Shown one piece after another: positions 8,354 through 17,440 of a stretch of DNA of 51,261 nt (positions are counted from its first letter, which is position 1; every line of letters begins with the position of its first letter). This stretch comes from Methanoculleus sp. SDB (GTDB lineage Archaea; Halobacteriota; Methanomicrobia; Methanomicrobiales; Methanomicrobiaceae). The position numbers and the translations under genes were made by a program. The notes under the pieces are model-generated. The model saw only the letters and a list, made by a program, of their open reading frames with translations. It searched no databases and had not been told where the DNA came from. The DNA is taken from positions 1 through 51,261 of the forward strand of contig LKUD01000052.1 of the NCBI GenBank assembly GCA_001412355.1. Direction: 5' to 3'.

Positions 8354-9189
8354 GGAACGATTACCTTCTCTGTCGCCCGCCGGCAGGCCCAGCACTGGAC
8401 ATTCACCGCCACCGGGAGCGAGGCCGTGTGGCAGTCTCCCCTGCGGACTTTCACGGCAAGTGCCGTCGTATCCCCCCCGAGGCCCATGGGGCCGATGCCG
8501 AGTGAATTGATCGCATCGCAGAGTTCCTGCTCATAGTCGGTCATTTCATCAACGGGCTGGAGAAGCGCCTCTTTTGCGAGCGCCGCCGCACCGTCGAAGG
8601 TGCTCCCGATGCCGACGCCGAGCACGACCGGCGGGCAGGGCTTTCCCCCGGCACGCAGCATCGTTTCGGCAACAAACCGGCCGATTGCGTCTTTCTCCGA
8701 CGGAAGCAGCATCCCGATGCGGGAAACGTTTTCTGAGCCCGCTCCCTTGGGAAGCACTGTGACGTCACACGCGTCCCCGTGCCGCACGTGGATAGCGGGC
8801 ATGCCCCGGCCGCAGTTGTTTCCCGTGTTGGCACGGCTGAGAGGATCGACCACGTTCGGCCGCAACGGGATGGCGGCTGTCGCCGCTCGTACCCCTTCCG
8901 CGACGGCGTCGCCCATGTGGCTGGTATATGCCATACCCTCAGGAAGGGTGAGATAAATCACCGGAACTCCGGTGTCCTGGCAGATCGGAACGTTTCGCGC
9001 CGCCGCTTCGGAAATGTTCGCAAGAATATTCTCCAGTTCGGCCCGGGCGGTCGGATTCGTTTCGGTGCGGGCCGCATGGGCAAGCCTCCGCATGATATCG
9101 CGCGGCAGCTCAATCTCAGCCTTCCTGAGTGCCGATTGGGTCGCCTCCGCAATGGCGCTATAAAGGGGCGTCTGCTCCGGATGTGACAT
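8350..9189 (-). CDS. fumA: Fumarate hydratase, class I, alpha subunit
   Basis: A 279-residue alpha subunit. Three cysteines in conserved positions, Cys70 (VPICQDTG), Cys126 (NTGNNCGRG) and Cys185 (GGKPCPP), should hold the [4Fe-4S] cluster used for catalysis. It is oxygen sensitive in known members. It is the first gene of the fum-kor-suc-dacZ chain. The G residues touching the ATG leave no proper ribosome-binding site, and a T-rich TATA element sits 26-34 nt upstream, which suggests a leaderless message. Confidence 0.94.
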   Translation of the reverse strand: MSHPEQTPLYSAIAEATQSALRKAEIELPRDIMRRLAHAARTETNPTARAELENILANISEAAARNVPICQDTGVPVIYLTLPEGMAYTSHMGDAVAEGVRAATAAIPLRPNVVDPLSRANTGNNCGRGMPAIHVRHGDACDVTVLPKGAGSENVSRIGMLLPSEKDAIGRFVAETMLRAGGKPCPPVVLGVGIGSTFDGAAALAKEALLQPVDEMTDYEQELCDAINSLGIGPMGLGGDTTALAVKVRRGDCHTASLPVAVNVQCWACRRATEKVIVP

Positions 9190-9214
9190 CCTTTATTAGT
9201 AAAGGTTGTATGCC

Positions 9215-9223
9215 TTAAAAAAA
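9215..9223 (-). promoter_or_regulatory. TATA box of the fum-kor-suc-dacZ operon
   Basis: Reverse-strand TTTTTTTAA, 26-34 nt before the fumA ATG, with no Shine-Dalgarno site between. The spacing fits transcription starting at or near the start codon. Confidence 0.45.
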
Positions 9224-9291
9224 TTCATGGTTGTCCGGACACGTTTTCACCGTATCCCGGCACACATGCCTGAAAAAATAGATATCCGCAA

Positions 9292-9798
9292 TCAGTCGCG
9301 CTTCGTAATGACAACACGACCGGGTGACGGGAGTTTGTAGATACCGTGGCGGAGGGCGTCCTTTGCCTTGTCGAGATATTCTTCCGAGGTATAGATGGTA
9401 AAGATCTTCTGTTTCTCTGAAACCCGTGCCGCCGTCCCGACTGCCTTGCCAAACGCCGCCCGCATGCCCTCGGAAACACGGTCCGCGCCCGCACCGGTTG
9501 CCTGCTTGTTCTCCCGGAGAACCTGGTGGGGGTAGGTGCGGAGTTTGAGGTGGAAATTCATCCTTCCGACTTCCTTCATGAGCCTGCGGTTGATATTCAC
9601 ACGCGCTGCTTCAAGGGCGGTGTGGCGTATCTGGCATGCCTCTTCGACAAGGATTGATGCCTCGTACGGGAAGTCTTCCCGCAGGTTGCCCATATCGAAC
9701 TGGACAATCTTGCTCCCGGGGACACCTCCCATGTATTCACGCCGAGTATATGCCTTTTTTGTGATATTCCTGTACATTTTCGCTGGTTTTCTGACCAT
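9292..9798 (-). CDS. rpl10e: 50S ribosomal protein L10e (uL16)
   Basis: A 168-residue ribosomal protein. [12 protein letters not shown], the [17 protein letters not shown] segment and the [17 protein letters not shown] loop identify archaeal L10e, the counterpart of bacterial L16, which sits near the peptidyl-transferase centre and A-site tRNA. Length is normal. It is a single gene with GAGGGGTG 8 nt before the ATG. Confidence 0.96.
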   Translation of the reverse strand: MVRKPAKMYRNITKKAYTRREYMGGVPGSKIVQFDMGNLREDFPYEASILVEEACQIRHTALEAARVNINRRLMKEVGRMNFHLKLRTYPHQVLRENKQATGAGADRVSEGMRAAFGKAVGTAARVSEKQKIFTIYTSEEYLDKAKDALRHGIYKLPSPGRVVITKRD

Positions 9799-9840
9799 TG
9801 ACAGACACCCCTCGTTCTGTTAAACGTGCTTTAAAAAAAG

Positions 9841-9850
9841 GTTATATTTC
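9841..9850 (-). promoter_or_regulatory. TATA-like element before rpl10e
   Basis: Reverse-strand AAATATAACC, 43-52 nt before the ATG, which would give a leader of about 18 nt containing the GAGGGGTG site. A second TTTAAAG element at 9829-9836 is an alternative. Confidence 0.4.
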
Positions 9851-9859
9851 CTAATAAAC

Positions 9860-10621
9860 CTACCGACCCACCTGGCAGTGCTGCATCAGCCCGAGGACAT
9901 GCCGCCGGAGTTCTGCGAAATTAGCGGATGTCCGCTCCCGGGGCCGCGGGAGATCCACCGCGATGTTTTCACAGATCCGTCCCGGCCGGGGGCTGAGGAC
10001 GATGATGCGATCGGCAAGGAAGACCGCTTCGTCCACGCTGTGCGTTACGAAAACGACCGTCTTCCGGGTTTTCTCCCAGATTTCCAGCAGTTCCTGCTGC
10101 ATGACATTGCGCGTCTGCGCATCGAGCGCCCCGAAGGGTTCGTCCATCAGAAGCACGTCGGGATTGTTTGCGAGTGCCCGGGCGATTGCGACCCGTTGCC
10201 GCATTCCGCCCGAGAGTTCGAACGGATAGGCGTCCCTGAACTGTTCAAGGCCGACGAGTTCGAGGTACTCCGCGGCGATCCGCATCCGGGACTCACGGTC
10301 CATTCCCTTCATTTCGAGCCCGAACGTGATATTGTCCCTGATGTTTCGCCACGGAAAGAGCGAGTACTCCTGAAACACCATTCCCCGCCTCGGATCGGGC
10401 CCGGTGATCTGCTCGCCGTCGATCGTTACCGATCCCCCCGTCGCCGTGTCGAGTCCGGCAATTATCCTGAGAAGCGTGGTCTTTCCGCATCCCGACGGCC
10501 CCACGAGGCATACGAATTCCTCGTCCTCGATATCAAGAGTGATCTCCTCGAGTGCAACGGTCGTTACTCCACCCTCTTTTTCGAAAATGCGGTTTAAATT
10601 CCGTATGGATACGCCGCTCAT
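9860..10621 (-). CDS. ABC transporter ATPase (nitrate/sulfonate/taurine type)
   Basis: A 253-residue ATP-binding subunit with Walker A GPSGCGKTT, the signature LSGGMRQR, Walker B VLLMDEP and the H-loop THSVDEA. Among ABC families it is closest to SsuB/TauB/NrtD. The ATG at 10621 overlaps the permease stop (ATGA) and has GGAGGTG at an ideal distance; an in-frame start at 10645 adds eight residues without support. It powers the permease encoded upstream. Confidence 0.93.
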   Translation of the reverse strand: MSGVSIRNLNRIFEKEGGVTTVALEEITLDIEDEEFVCLVGPSGCGKTTLLRIIAGLDTATGGSVTIDGEQITGPDPRRGMVFQEYSLFPWRNIRDNITFGLEMKGMDRESRMRIAAEYLELVGLEQFRDAYPFELSGGMRQRVAIARALANNPDVLLMDEPFGALDAQTRNVMQQELLEIWEKTRKTVVFVTHSVDEAVFLADRIIVLSPRPGRICENIAVDLPRPRERTSANFAELRRHVLGLMQHCQVGR

Positions 10622-11421
10622 GACCGCACCTCCCCGGCACGCCATCGCTCCAGCCTGCTGTCCACATAATAGCGGAAGATCATGTCGATAACAAGGCCGA
10701 TCAGGCCCAGCAGGAGCATATATACGACGACATTTGCGGTCTGGTGCAGGTTATAGTAAAACCAGAGTTTCTGGCCGAGGCCGAACCGCCCGCCGCCGGC
10801 TCCGAAGAGTTCCGCCGCCACAAGGCACATCCATCCCACACCCATTGCAATGCGGATCCCGGCTGCAATGGAGGGAACCGCGGAGGGGAGTGCGACGTGA
10901 CGGATAAGGCTCAGGTTCGTCGTGCACCCGAGCACCCGTGCCGCCTCGACAAATATCCTCGGCACGCTCTTCAGGCCGGTATAGGTGTTGATGAGAATCG
11001 GGAAGAATGCGCCCACGAAGATGACAAATCCGGCTGACTGGTGCGTCAGTCCGAACCAGATGATGGCGAACGGGATCCATGCAAGCGGCGGAATGGGCCG
11101 GAGAATTTCGACGATCGGATTCGCGATCCGGTCGATCTCACGAAACCATCCCATCGCGATGCCGATCGGCACGCCCAGAAGCAGTGCGGCGCCGAGCCCG
11201 ATGACAAAGTGCAGCAGGCTGATTCCAAAGTCGGTGAGCAGTGTCCCGCCCCCGATAAGGGAGATGAACGAGAACAGGACATCCGTAAAGCTTGGAAGGT
11301 AAAACCGGCTTTTAACAATCAGATCCGCCACTGCCTGCCAGATTATGATGGCGGTGATGATCGATGCTATCCCGAGCAGTGTGCTGTTCCTGTTATTCCG
11401 GTCCCTGTGCATGTGATACAA
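10618..11421 (-). CDS. ABC transporter permease (nitrate/sulfonate/taurine type)
   Basis: A 267-residue inner-membrane protein with about six membrane helices and the BPD-type EAA loop (VEAARVLGCTTNLSLIRHVALP near residue 165). It should form the homodimeric channel for the importer. Starts at 11421 or 11412 are both possible. It lies 126 nt after the binding protein and overlaps the ATPase gene by 4 nt. Confidence 0.92.
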   Translation of the reverse strand: MYHMHRDRNNRNSTLLGIASIITAIIIWQAVADLIVKSRFYLPSFTDVLFSFISLIGGGTLLTDFGISLLHFVIGLGAALLLGVPIGIAMGWFREIDRIANPIVEILRPIPPLAWIPFAIIWFGLTHQSAGFVIFVGAFFPILINTYTGLKSVPRIFVEAARVLGCTTNLSLIRHVALPSAVPSIAAGIRIAMGVGWMCLVAAELFGAGGGRFGLGQKLWFYYNLHQTANVVVYMLLLGLIGLVIDMIFRYYVDSRLERWRAGEVRS

Positions 11422-11547
11422 TTCCGTTGTGGTGGTAATCCGGGAGTCTCCGTCATGCCTGTTTTTCCTGTCAGCCGGAAAAACCGGTCGTTTCTGTGCT
11501 CCCGTCCATAGTCAGTTGGTGCCCGGGGAAAAAAAAGATGCCCGTGG

Positions 11548-12543
11548 TTACCCGCGGGCCGTTTCGTAGAAGGAGAGATCAAAGATCTCGTCGCGGGTAA
11601 GCGGTGTCGTGATGTACCCCAGCTCGTACTGGATGTCGGTATACCCGACGACGGAATCGACGATCACATTCGGATCCGAGATCCATGTTCCATCCCACTC
11701 GTCCAGGGATTCCCTGACAAGCTCGACGTCCCACCCGGTTTTCCGGGCGAATATCTCTGCCGCCTCATCCGGATTGGCGATATTGTAATCGGTCGCTTTG
11801 ATGTGGATGCGGACGATCTCGGTGACGAGATCGGGATGATCGCGGATCAGGGTCCCGCTGGCAACCAGCACGCAGCATGCATGCTCCGGCGCCATCTTCC
11901 CCGACGTGACCACGGACCTGCCGTTTCCTTCGCTTTTGATGATGCTGGGTGCGGGATGCGGGAGGAAAACGCCGTCGACCTGTCCTGCCGTGATGGCGGT
12001 GATGGCATCACCCGGGCCCATGCCGATGATCGTGACATCTTCCACGGGATCGAGACCGTTTTCTATCAGCCAGTTCCTGAGCAGTGTGTCCTGAATGGTC
12101 CCGGGGGGGAATGTGGCTATCTTCAGGCCTTTGAGATCCCCGGGTACTTCGTAGGCAATCTCGTTCCTGAGCACGAGATCCGATCCCTGTGTCTGCACAG
12201 CGGCGATGATCTTTGCATCGAGCCCGTTTGCGAGGGCCGATATCACCGGTGCGGCACCGACGTAGGCGATGTCCAGTTCACCGGCAAGCATCGCCTGCAT
12301 TTCCGGGGCACCCGTCGGGAATTCGAAGTCCGTTACTTTTTCAACACCGAAACCTTCGAGATCCTGCGCCCACCAGCCCTTTTCCAAGGCGGTCATCTCG
12401 GCAATCTGATGCGTACTGGGCTGGTAGCCGATACGCAGTTCTGTCACCTTCTGTTCGGGTGCTGTGGATGTACAGCCGCAGATGAGTGCACATGCGAAAA
12501 ATAACGCGATGGCGCCGACAATAATTCCTGTGCGTGAGTTCAT
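11548..12543 (-). CDS. ABC transporter substrate-binding lipoprotein (SsuA/NMT1-like)
   Basis: A 331-residue secreted binding protein. From the ATG at 12543 it has a typical lipoprotein signal (hydrophobic stretch, then CALICGC), so it should be lipid-anchored outside the cytoplasmic membrane. The mature part LRIGYQPSTHQIAEM..EKGWW and ATFPPGTIQDTLLRNWL is the periplasmic-binding fold of the nitrate/sulfonate/taurine group. The ligand cannot be told from sequence; sulfonates, an organic anion or a thiamine precursor are all possible. GAGGT lies 7 nt before the ATG. An earlier in-frame start at 12585 is less likely. Confidence 0.9.
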   Translation of the reverse strand: MNSRTGIIVGAIALFFACALICGCTSTAPEQKVTELRIGYQPSTHQIAEMTALEKGWWAQDLEGFGVEKVTDFEFPTGAPEMQAMLAGELDIAYVGAAPVISALANGLDAKIIAAVQTQGSDLVLRNEIAYEVPGDLKGLKIATFPPGTIQDTLLRNWLIENGLDPVEDVTIIGMGPGDAITAITAGQVDGVFLPHPAPSIIKSEGNGRSVVTSGKMAPEHACCVLVASGTLIRDHPDLVTEIVRIHIKATDYNIANPDEAAEIFARKTGWDVELVRESLDEWDGTWISDPNVIVDSVVGYTDIQYELGYITTPLTRDEIFDLSFYETARG

Positions 12544-12600
12544 GGTTCTTACCTCATGGACATCTGGAGTCCTGTTGTTACACACAGGTTTCGGGTGTCG

Positions 12601-12609
12601 CTATAAAAT
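12601..12609 (-). promoter_or_regulatory. Candidate TATA box for the ABC importer
   Basis: Reverse-strand TATTTTATAG, about 60 nt before the binding-protein ATG, in the 297-nt AT-rich divergent gap shared with argH. No clear operator was seen in the gap. Confidence 0.35.
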
Positions 12610-12840
12610 AGTATCGGATTATGGGAAATTAATTTGTCTTAAAAGGTAAGTTTATTTTAAATTTTAATACTAATGTTGTAAATCCTCTCAATAAGTGTCC
12701 ACGATGGACCGATCTCCGCCGCAGGCGAATCCGCAGCGGCTGCCGGCCTGATCCGGGCCCGGAGCAGAGGGGAAGGACAGCACGGGGCGTGCCCTTAATC
12801 TCATTTCAGCGCATTGGTATGATCAGGGACGGGAGATACG

Positions 12841-14319
12841 ATGCATGGTGATCCGCTACGGAAAGGACGCCTCGGAACCGGCCGCCCCCCCGCTGTCGCG
12901 GAGTTTCTCTCCTCGATGGAGGCGGACCGCTGGATTGCCGGGGCTGACGTCCTCGTTGACATTGCCCATCTCCTGATGCTGCGCCGCCAGGGGATAGTCG
13001 GGGAGGAGCACGCAGCTGCCGTGCTCAGGGCGCTCGTCGGGATGGCGGAGGACGGTGTGCCGGAGACCGCTTTTGATGACCGCTACGAAGATATCCACGC
13101 CGGTATTGAGGCGCACCTGATCGAGGTTGCGGGCACGGATGCGGGCGGGCGGCTGCATATGGGGCGGTCACGGAACGACGAGGTGGCGACCTGTCTGCGG
13201 ATCCGGCTCCGACGGGAGATGCTTCTGCACATGAAAGCCGTGAATTCCCTCCGTGCCGTGCTCCTCCGTCGTGCGGCCGCCCATACTCATTCGGTGATGC
13301 CGGGATTCACCCACCTGCAGCATGCGCAGCCAACGACGCTCGCCCATCATCTCCTCGGGTATGAACAGGCGTTTGCCCGGGACTTTGAACGCCTCCGGGA
13401 TGCGTTTGCCCGTGTCGACCGCTGCCCGCTCGGTGCAGCGGCATTTGCGTCGACGGGTTACCCCATCGACAGGGCGTATGCGGCGGGCCTGCTCGGATTT
13501 CCGGCACTTGCCGAAAACACGATGGATGCCGTGTCCGCACGTGATTTTGCTCTTGAAACGCTCTCCGCCTGGGCAATTCTGATGGCCACGGCAAGCCGGC
13601 TCTGCGAGGAGCTGATTATCTGGAGCTCCGCTTTCGTTGATTTTGTCCGGCTGGACGACGCATACTGCTCGACGAGCTCGATTATGCCCCAGAAGAAGAA
13701 CCCCGACACCGCGGAAATCCTGCGGGCCAAAACGGGGACCACCACAGGGGCGCTCCTGGCCGCTCTCACCTGCATGAAGGGCCTTCCCATGAGCTACAAC
13801 CGCGATCTGCAGGATCTCACCCCTCATCTCTGGCGTGCGGCAGAAACGGTGGGCCGGTGCCTTCCCCTGATGTCAGGCATGCTTGATTCCGCAACCTTCA
13901 TGACAGCACGCATGCACGAAGAGGCGGGAAGGGGGTATTCGACCGCCACGGATCTTGCCGACGTGCTGGTCCGAGATTTCGGGCTGCCGTTCCGGACCGC
14001 TCACGGCATTGTCGGGCGGGCGGTCCGCATGGGATCGCTCACTCTCGCCACGCTGGAAACCGCAGCGCGTGAGATGGCCGACATCTCTCTTGTCGGGCGT
14101 GGCGTGACCGACGATGTCGTCGGGCGCGCTCTCGATGTCACCTTCTCGGTGACAAGCCGGAACCAGCCGGGCGGACCCGCACCGGAGGCGGCAGCCGCTT
14201 CCATCGGCGGACATGAGGAGCGGCTGGCCGCCGACAGAAGGTGGGTGGAGGACACGGAGGAACGGATCGATACGGCACTTTCGGAGCTTGTTCGCACAGC
14301 ACAGGATGTGGTACGATAA
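12841..14319 (+). CDS. argH: Argininosuccinate lyase
   Basis: A 492-residue lyase that splits argininosuccinate into arginine and fumarate. The fumarase/aspartase signature is present as SSIMPQKKNPD around residue 283, with the THLQHAQPTT histidine loop near residue 160. Helical superfamily fold, active as a tetramer. The ATG at 12841 has GGGAGAT 4 nt upstream. It runs into gatD with essentially no gap; the fumarate it releases can enter the fum-kor-suc pathway encoded nearby. Confidence 0.95.
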   Translation: MHGDPLRKGRLGTGRPPAVAEFLSSMEADRWIAGADVLVDIAHLLMLRRQGIVGEEHAAAVLRALVGMAEDGVPETAFDDRYEDIHAGIEAHLIEVAGTDAGGRLHMGRSRNDEVATCLRIRLRREMLLHMKAVNSLRAVLLRRAAAHTHSVMPGFTHLQHAQPTTLAHHLLGYEQAFARDFERLRDAFARVDRCPLGAAAFASTGYPIDRAYAAGLLGFPALAENTMDAVSARDFALETLSAWAILMATASRLCEELIIWSSAFVDFVRLDDAYCSTSSIMPQKKNPDTAEILRAKTGTTTGALLAALTCMKGLPMSYNRDLQDLTPHLWRAAETVGRCLPLMSGMLDSATFMTARMHEEAGRGYSTATDLADVLVRDFGLPFRTAHGIVGRAVRMGSLTLATLETAAREMADISLVGRGVTDDVVGRALDVTFSVTSRNQPGGPAPEAAAASIGGHEERLAADRRWVEDTEERIDTALSELVRTAQDVVR

Positions 14320-15560
14320 CTGATACGGATACGGCACGGAGCGGTGACCGGGTGTGCTGCACTATTGCCGGAACAGAACTTACCGGAACGTACATCACGT
14401 CCCGGGGGCATCATGCGGTCGTGAAACTCGACAACGGATACAATATCGGGGTGCCGGCTGCGTCGATCGTCTGCAGGGAAGCGGCTCCGGCCGTCGCCCC
14501 GGTCGTCTCTCCCGCCGAACAGAACCCGGATCTCCCCGATGTGGCGATTATCTCGACCGGCGGCACAATCGCGAGCAGAATCGACTACCGGACCGGCGCG
14601 GTCACGAGCCAGTTCTCCGCGGATGACATCCTGCGGGCGATACCCGGGCTCGCAGAGATAGCGTCGTTCCGTGCCCACCAGCTTGCCACGATCCTCTCGG
14701 AGAATATGCACTCCGGTCTCTGGCAGGATATTGCCCGCTGCATCTATGACGAGATCCGGCGCGGTGCGGAGGGCGTTATCGTGACCCACGGCACCGACAC
14801 GATGTCCTATTCTGCGGCGGCGGTGAGTTTCATGCTGGAGACTCCCGTGCCGGTGATATTCGTCGGATCCCAGCGATCCGCGGACCGTCCGAGCAGTGAC
14901 AACGTGATGAACGCCCTGTGCAGTGCGCAGGCAGCGATCAGCAATCTCGGCGAAGTTGCGGTTGTTATGCATGCATCGACGAGTGACGACCGCTGTTCGA
15001 TTCACCGGGGCACCCGCGTCCGGAAGATGCACACGTCACGGCGCGATGCTTTCAGGAGCGTCGGCATTCCGCCCATCGGCACGGTTGAGTACCCGTCGCT
15101 CGAGGTCTCGCTCAGCCCCTCCGCCGTATTGCGCGGCAGCACCGAACCGGCACTCCGGGACCATTTTGACAATCACGTCGGCCTGGTTGCGTTTTACCCC
15201 GGGATGGATGCCTCCGCCATTGCCGCGTACGCGGGATTCCACGGGCTTGTCATCTCGGGGACGGGCCTCGGCCATGTCTCCGCCGACTGCATCCGGACGA
15301 TCTCCGGACTCATCCGTGACGGGACGAATGTCGTCATGACGTCCCAGTGCTTAAACGGGCGTGTCTGTGACCGCGTTTACGACACCGGGCGCGATCTTCT
15401 CACGGCTGGTGTTATCGAAGGGGAAGACATGCTGCCCGAGGCGGCTCTCACGAAGCTCATGTGGGTGCTCGGCTCCACGGACGATCCCGACGAGGTGAAA
15501 CGGCTCATGCAGACGAATCTGCGGGGTGAACTCGGGAGGTGCAGCCCCCATGGATTATGA
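14316..15560 (+). CDS. gatD: Glutamyl-tRNA(Gln) amidotransferase subunit D (start uncertain)
   Basis: GatD is the asparaginase-like subunit that frees ammonia from glutamine so GatE can amidate Glu-tRNA(Gln). Visible are the N-terminal barrel (SGDRVCCTIAG..GYNIGVPA), the STGGTIAS catalytic threonine loop and HGTDTMSYS. About 414 residues, family-like. The start is odd: between a GTG at 14241 (deep inside argH) and a GTG at 14352 (which would cut into the conserved SGDRV box) there is no ATG, GTG or TTG in frame. An ATA at 14316, overlapping the argH stop and following AGGATG, is the best-placed candidate but is non-standard. Confidence 0.85.
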   Translation: MTDTDTARSGDRVCCTIAGTELTGTYITSRGHHAVVKLDNGYNIGVPAASIVCREAAPAVAPVVSPAEQNPDLPDVAIISTGGTIASRIDYRTGAVTSQFSADDILRAIPGLAEIASFRAHQLATILSENMHSGLWQDIARCIYDEIRRGAEGVIVTHGTDTMSYSAAAVSFMLETPVPVIFVGSQRSADRPSSDNVMNALCSAQAAISNLGEVAVVMHASTSDDRCSIHRGTRVRKMHTSRRDAFRSVGIPPIGTVEYPSLEVSLSPSAVLRGSTEPALRDHFDNHVGLVAFYPGMDASAIAAYAGFHGLVISGTGLGHVSADCIRTISGLIRDGTNVVMTSQCLNGRVCDRVYDTGRDLLTAGVIEGEDMLPEAALTKLMWVLGSTDDPDEVKRLMQTNLRGELGRCSPHGL

Positions 15561-17379
15561 AGCAATCGGCCTGAAGGCGGGAATCGAAATCCACCAGCAG
15601 CTTGACACGGCAGAGAAACTTTTCTGCCACTGTCCGACCCGGCTCCGGGACATTTCGGAGAGGAACGGGGAATTTTTCCGGTACTTACGTGCGACCGAGA
15701 GCGAGCTCGGCGAGATTGACCGGGCGGCGAGAGAGGAGATGAAGGAGGTTCGGCGCTTCTCCTACTATGCCTACGATACGACATGCCTTGTCGAGAACGA
15801 CGAAGAGCCTCCGGCACCTCTGAATCCCGAAGCTCTCATGGTCTGCCTCACGATTGCCAAGATGACGGGCGCAACCCCGATCGAACAGGTGTACGTGATG
15901 CGCAAACTTGTCATCGACGGATCGAACACGAGCGGATTCCAGCGTACGGCATTAATCGCGCTGAACGGCGTGATCCCCGCCGGTGCCCGGATCGAGACGC
16001 TCTGCCTGGAGGAGGAGGCGGCGCAGCGGGTTCGCGACAGTACGTTTTCCCTCGACAGGCTGGGTATTCCCCTTGTCGAGATTACCACGGCTCCGGATAT
16101 GCGCACACCGGAGCAGGTGAAGGAAGTGGCGGCATACATCGGCATGCTCCTCCGCTCGACCGGGCGGGTCAAGCGCGGTATCGGGACGATCCGGCAGGAT
16201 GTCAACATCTCGATTGCGGGCGGTGCGCGTGTGGAGATTAAGGGGGTGCAGGAGCTCGATTTGATCGACGAGGTGGTTCGCCGGGAGGTCGTGCGGCAGC
16301 AGCAGCTCCTCCTCATCCGGGACGAGCTGCATGCCCGCGGGGCGGTGGCGGATCCCGTCCCGATCCCGGTCGGGGACCTGTTTAAAGAGACGAAATCCGC
16401 TATCCTTAAAAAAGCACCTCACATCCTCGCGATCCGGCTCCGGGGTTTTGCGGGCATCGTGGGCCGGGAGATACAGCCGGGCCGCCGCCTGGGCAGCGAG
16501 ATGTCCGATTATGCGAAGAAATGCGGTGTTGGCGGCATCTTTCACACCGATGAACTGCCCGCATACGGCGTGACGGCGGAGGAAGTCTCCCTGCTCAGGG
16601 CACGCGTCGGAGCGGACGATGCCGACTGCGTCGTCATCGTGGCGGCCTCACGGCAGAAAGCCGAATGTGCGGTGCAGCAGGTTGTCCGGCGGGCACAGTA
16701 TGCACTGGACGCGGTACCGGAGGAGACCCGGAAGATGCTTGAGGGGGGGAGCACGGCATATATGCGCCCCCTTCCGGGCGCCGCACGCATGTACCCGGAG
16801 ACCGACGTGCTCCCGGTTTCCCTGAGCCGTGAGTGCTGGGACGGGCTGCCGGTTCCCGAACTTCTCTCCGACAAGGCCGGGCGTTTCTGCTCGGCATACG
16901 GGTTTGATGAACAGCTTGCCCGCCAGCTCGTCTATTCGGACCGGCTGTCGCTCTTTGAGCGGGCGGTGGCAGAGGGAGTGAAGCCGATGCTTGCCGCACG
17001 GGTACTCCTTGCAACGCTCCGCGAACTGCAGCGTGACGGTGTGGAAACCGGGGCTCTTGCGGACGATGCCATTCTGTCCGTCCTCGGGAAGGTCGAATCC
17101 GGCGATCTTGCCAAGGAAGCGATCCCGGACGTGCTCCGTGAGGTGGCAGCCGGGGCGGGCGTGGAGGAGGCGGCAGAGCGGATCGCGCCGCCGATCACGT
17201 CCGCCGAACTCGTGTCAATTATCAGGGCGATTCTGCTCGAAAGAGAGGAATTCGTCCGTGAACGCGGTATGGGCGCCCTTGGCCCCCTGATGGGGGTCGT
17301 CATGCAGGAAGTGAGGGGACGTGTTGACGGCCGGCAGATTGCGGAGATCCTGAAGGAGGAGCTCGCGGCACTGCTCTGA
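15550..17379 (+). CDS. gatE: Glutamyl-tRNA(Gln) amidotransferase subunit E
   Basis: A 609-residue archaeal-specific kinase/transamidase subunit that phosphorylates and amidates the glutamate on tRNA(Gln). The start MDYEAIGLKAGIEIHQQLDT is typical, and the GatB-like cradle (TSGFQRTALIA, RQDVNISI) is followed by an AspRS-like GAD insertion and a C-terminal YqeY-like helical region ending EILKEELAALL. The ATG at 15550 overlaps gatD by 11 nt and has GGGAGGTG upstream; the longer open frame from 15526 is not needed. Confidence 0.95.
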   Translation: MDYEAIGLKAGIEIHQQLDTAEKLFCHCPTRLRDISERNGEFFRYLRATESELGEIDRAAREEMKEVRRFSYYAYDTTCLVENDEEPPAPLNPEALMVCLTIAKMTGATPIEQVYVMRKLVIDGSNTSGFQRTALIALNGVIPAGARIETLCLEEEAAQRVRDSTFSLDRLGIPLVEITTAPDMRTPEQVKEVAAYIGMLLRSTGRVKRGIGTIRQDVNISIAGGARVEIKGVQELDLIDEVVRREVVRQQQLLLIRDELHARGAVADPVPIPVGDLFKETKSAILKKAPHILAIRLRGFAGIVGREIQPGRRLGSEMSDYAKKCGVGGIFHTDELPAYGVTAEEVSLLRARVGADDADCVVIVAASRQKAECAVQQVVRRAQYALDAVPEETRKMLEGGSTAYMRPLPGAARMYPETDVLPVSLSRECWDGLPVPELLSDKAGRFCSAYGFDEQLARQLVYSDRLSLFERAVAEGVKPMLAARVLLATLRELQRDGVETGALADDAILSVLGKVESGDLAKEAIPDVLREVAAGAGVEEAAERIAPPITSAELVSIIRAILLEREEFVRERGMGALGPLMGVVMQEVRGRVDGRQIAEILKEELAALL

Positions 17380-17400
17380 GGGATGATGCCAGCAGGTATC

Positions 17401-17408
17401 TTTAAGAG
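17401..17408 (+). promoter_or_regulatory. Candidate TATA box before the small basic protein gene
   Basis: TTTAAGAG, 33-40 nt before the ATG at 17441; AAGGAG then lies 7 nt before that ATG. Confidence 0.35.
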
Positions 17409-17440
17409 TATTCTTTCCCTAATTTATAAGGAGTTGTTTT

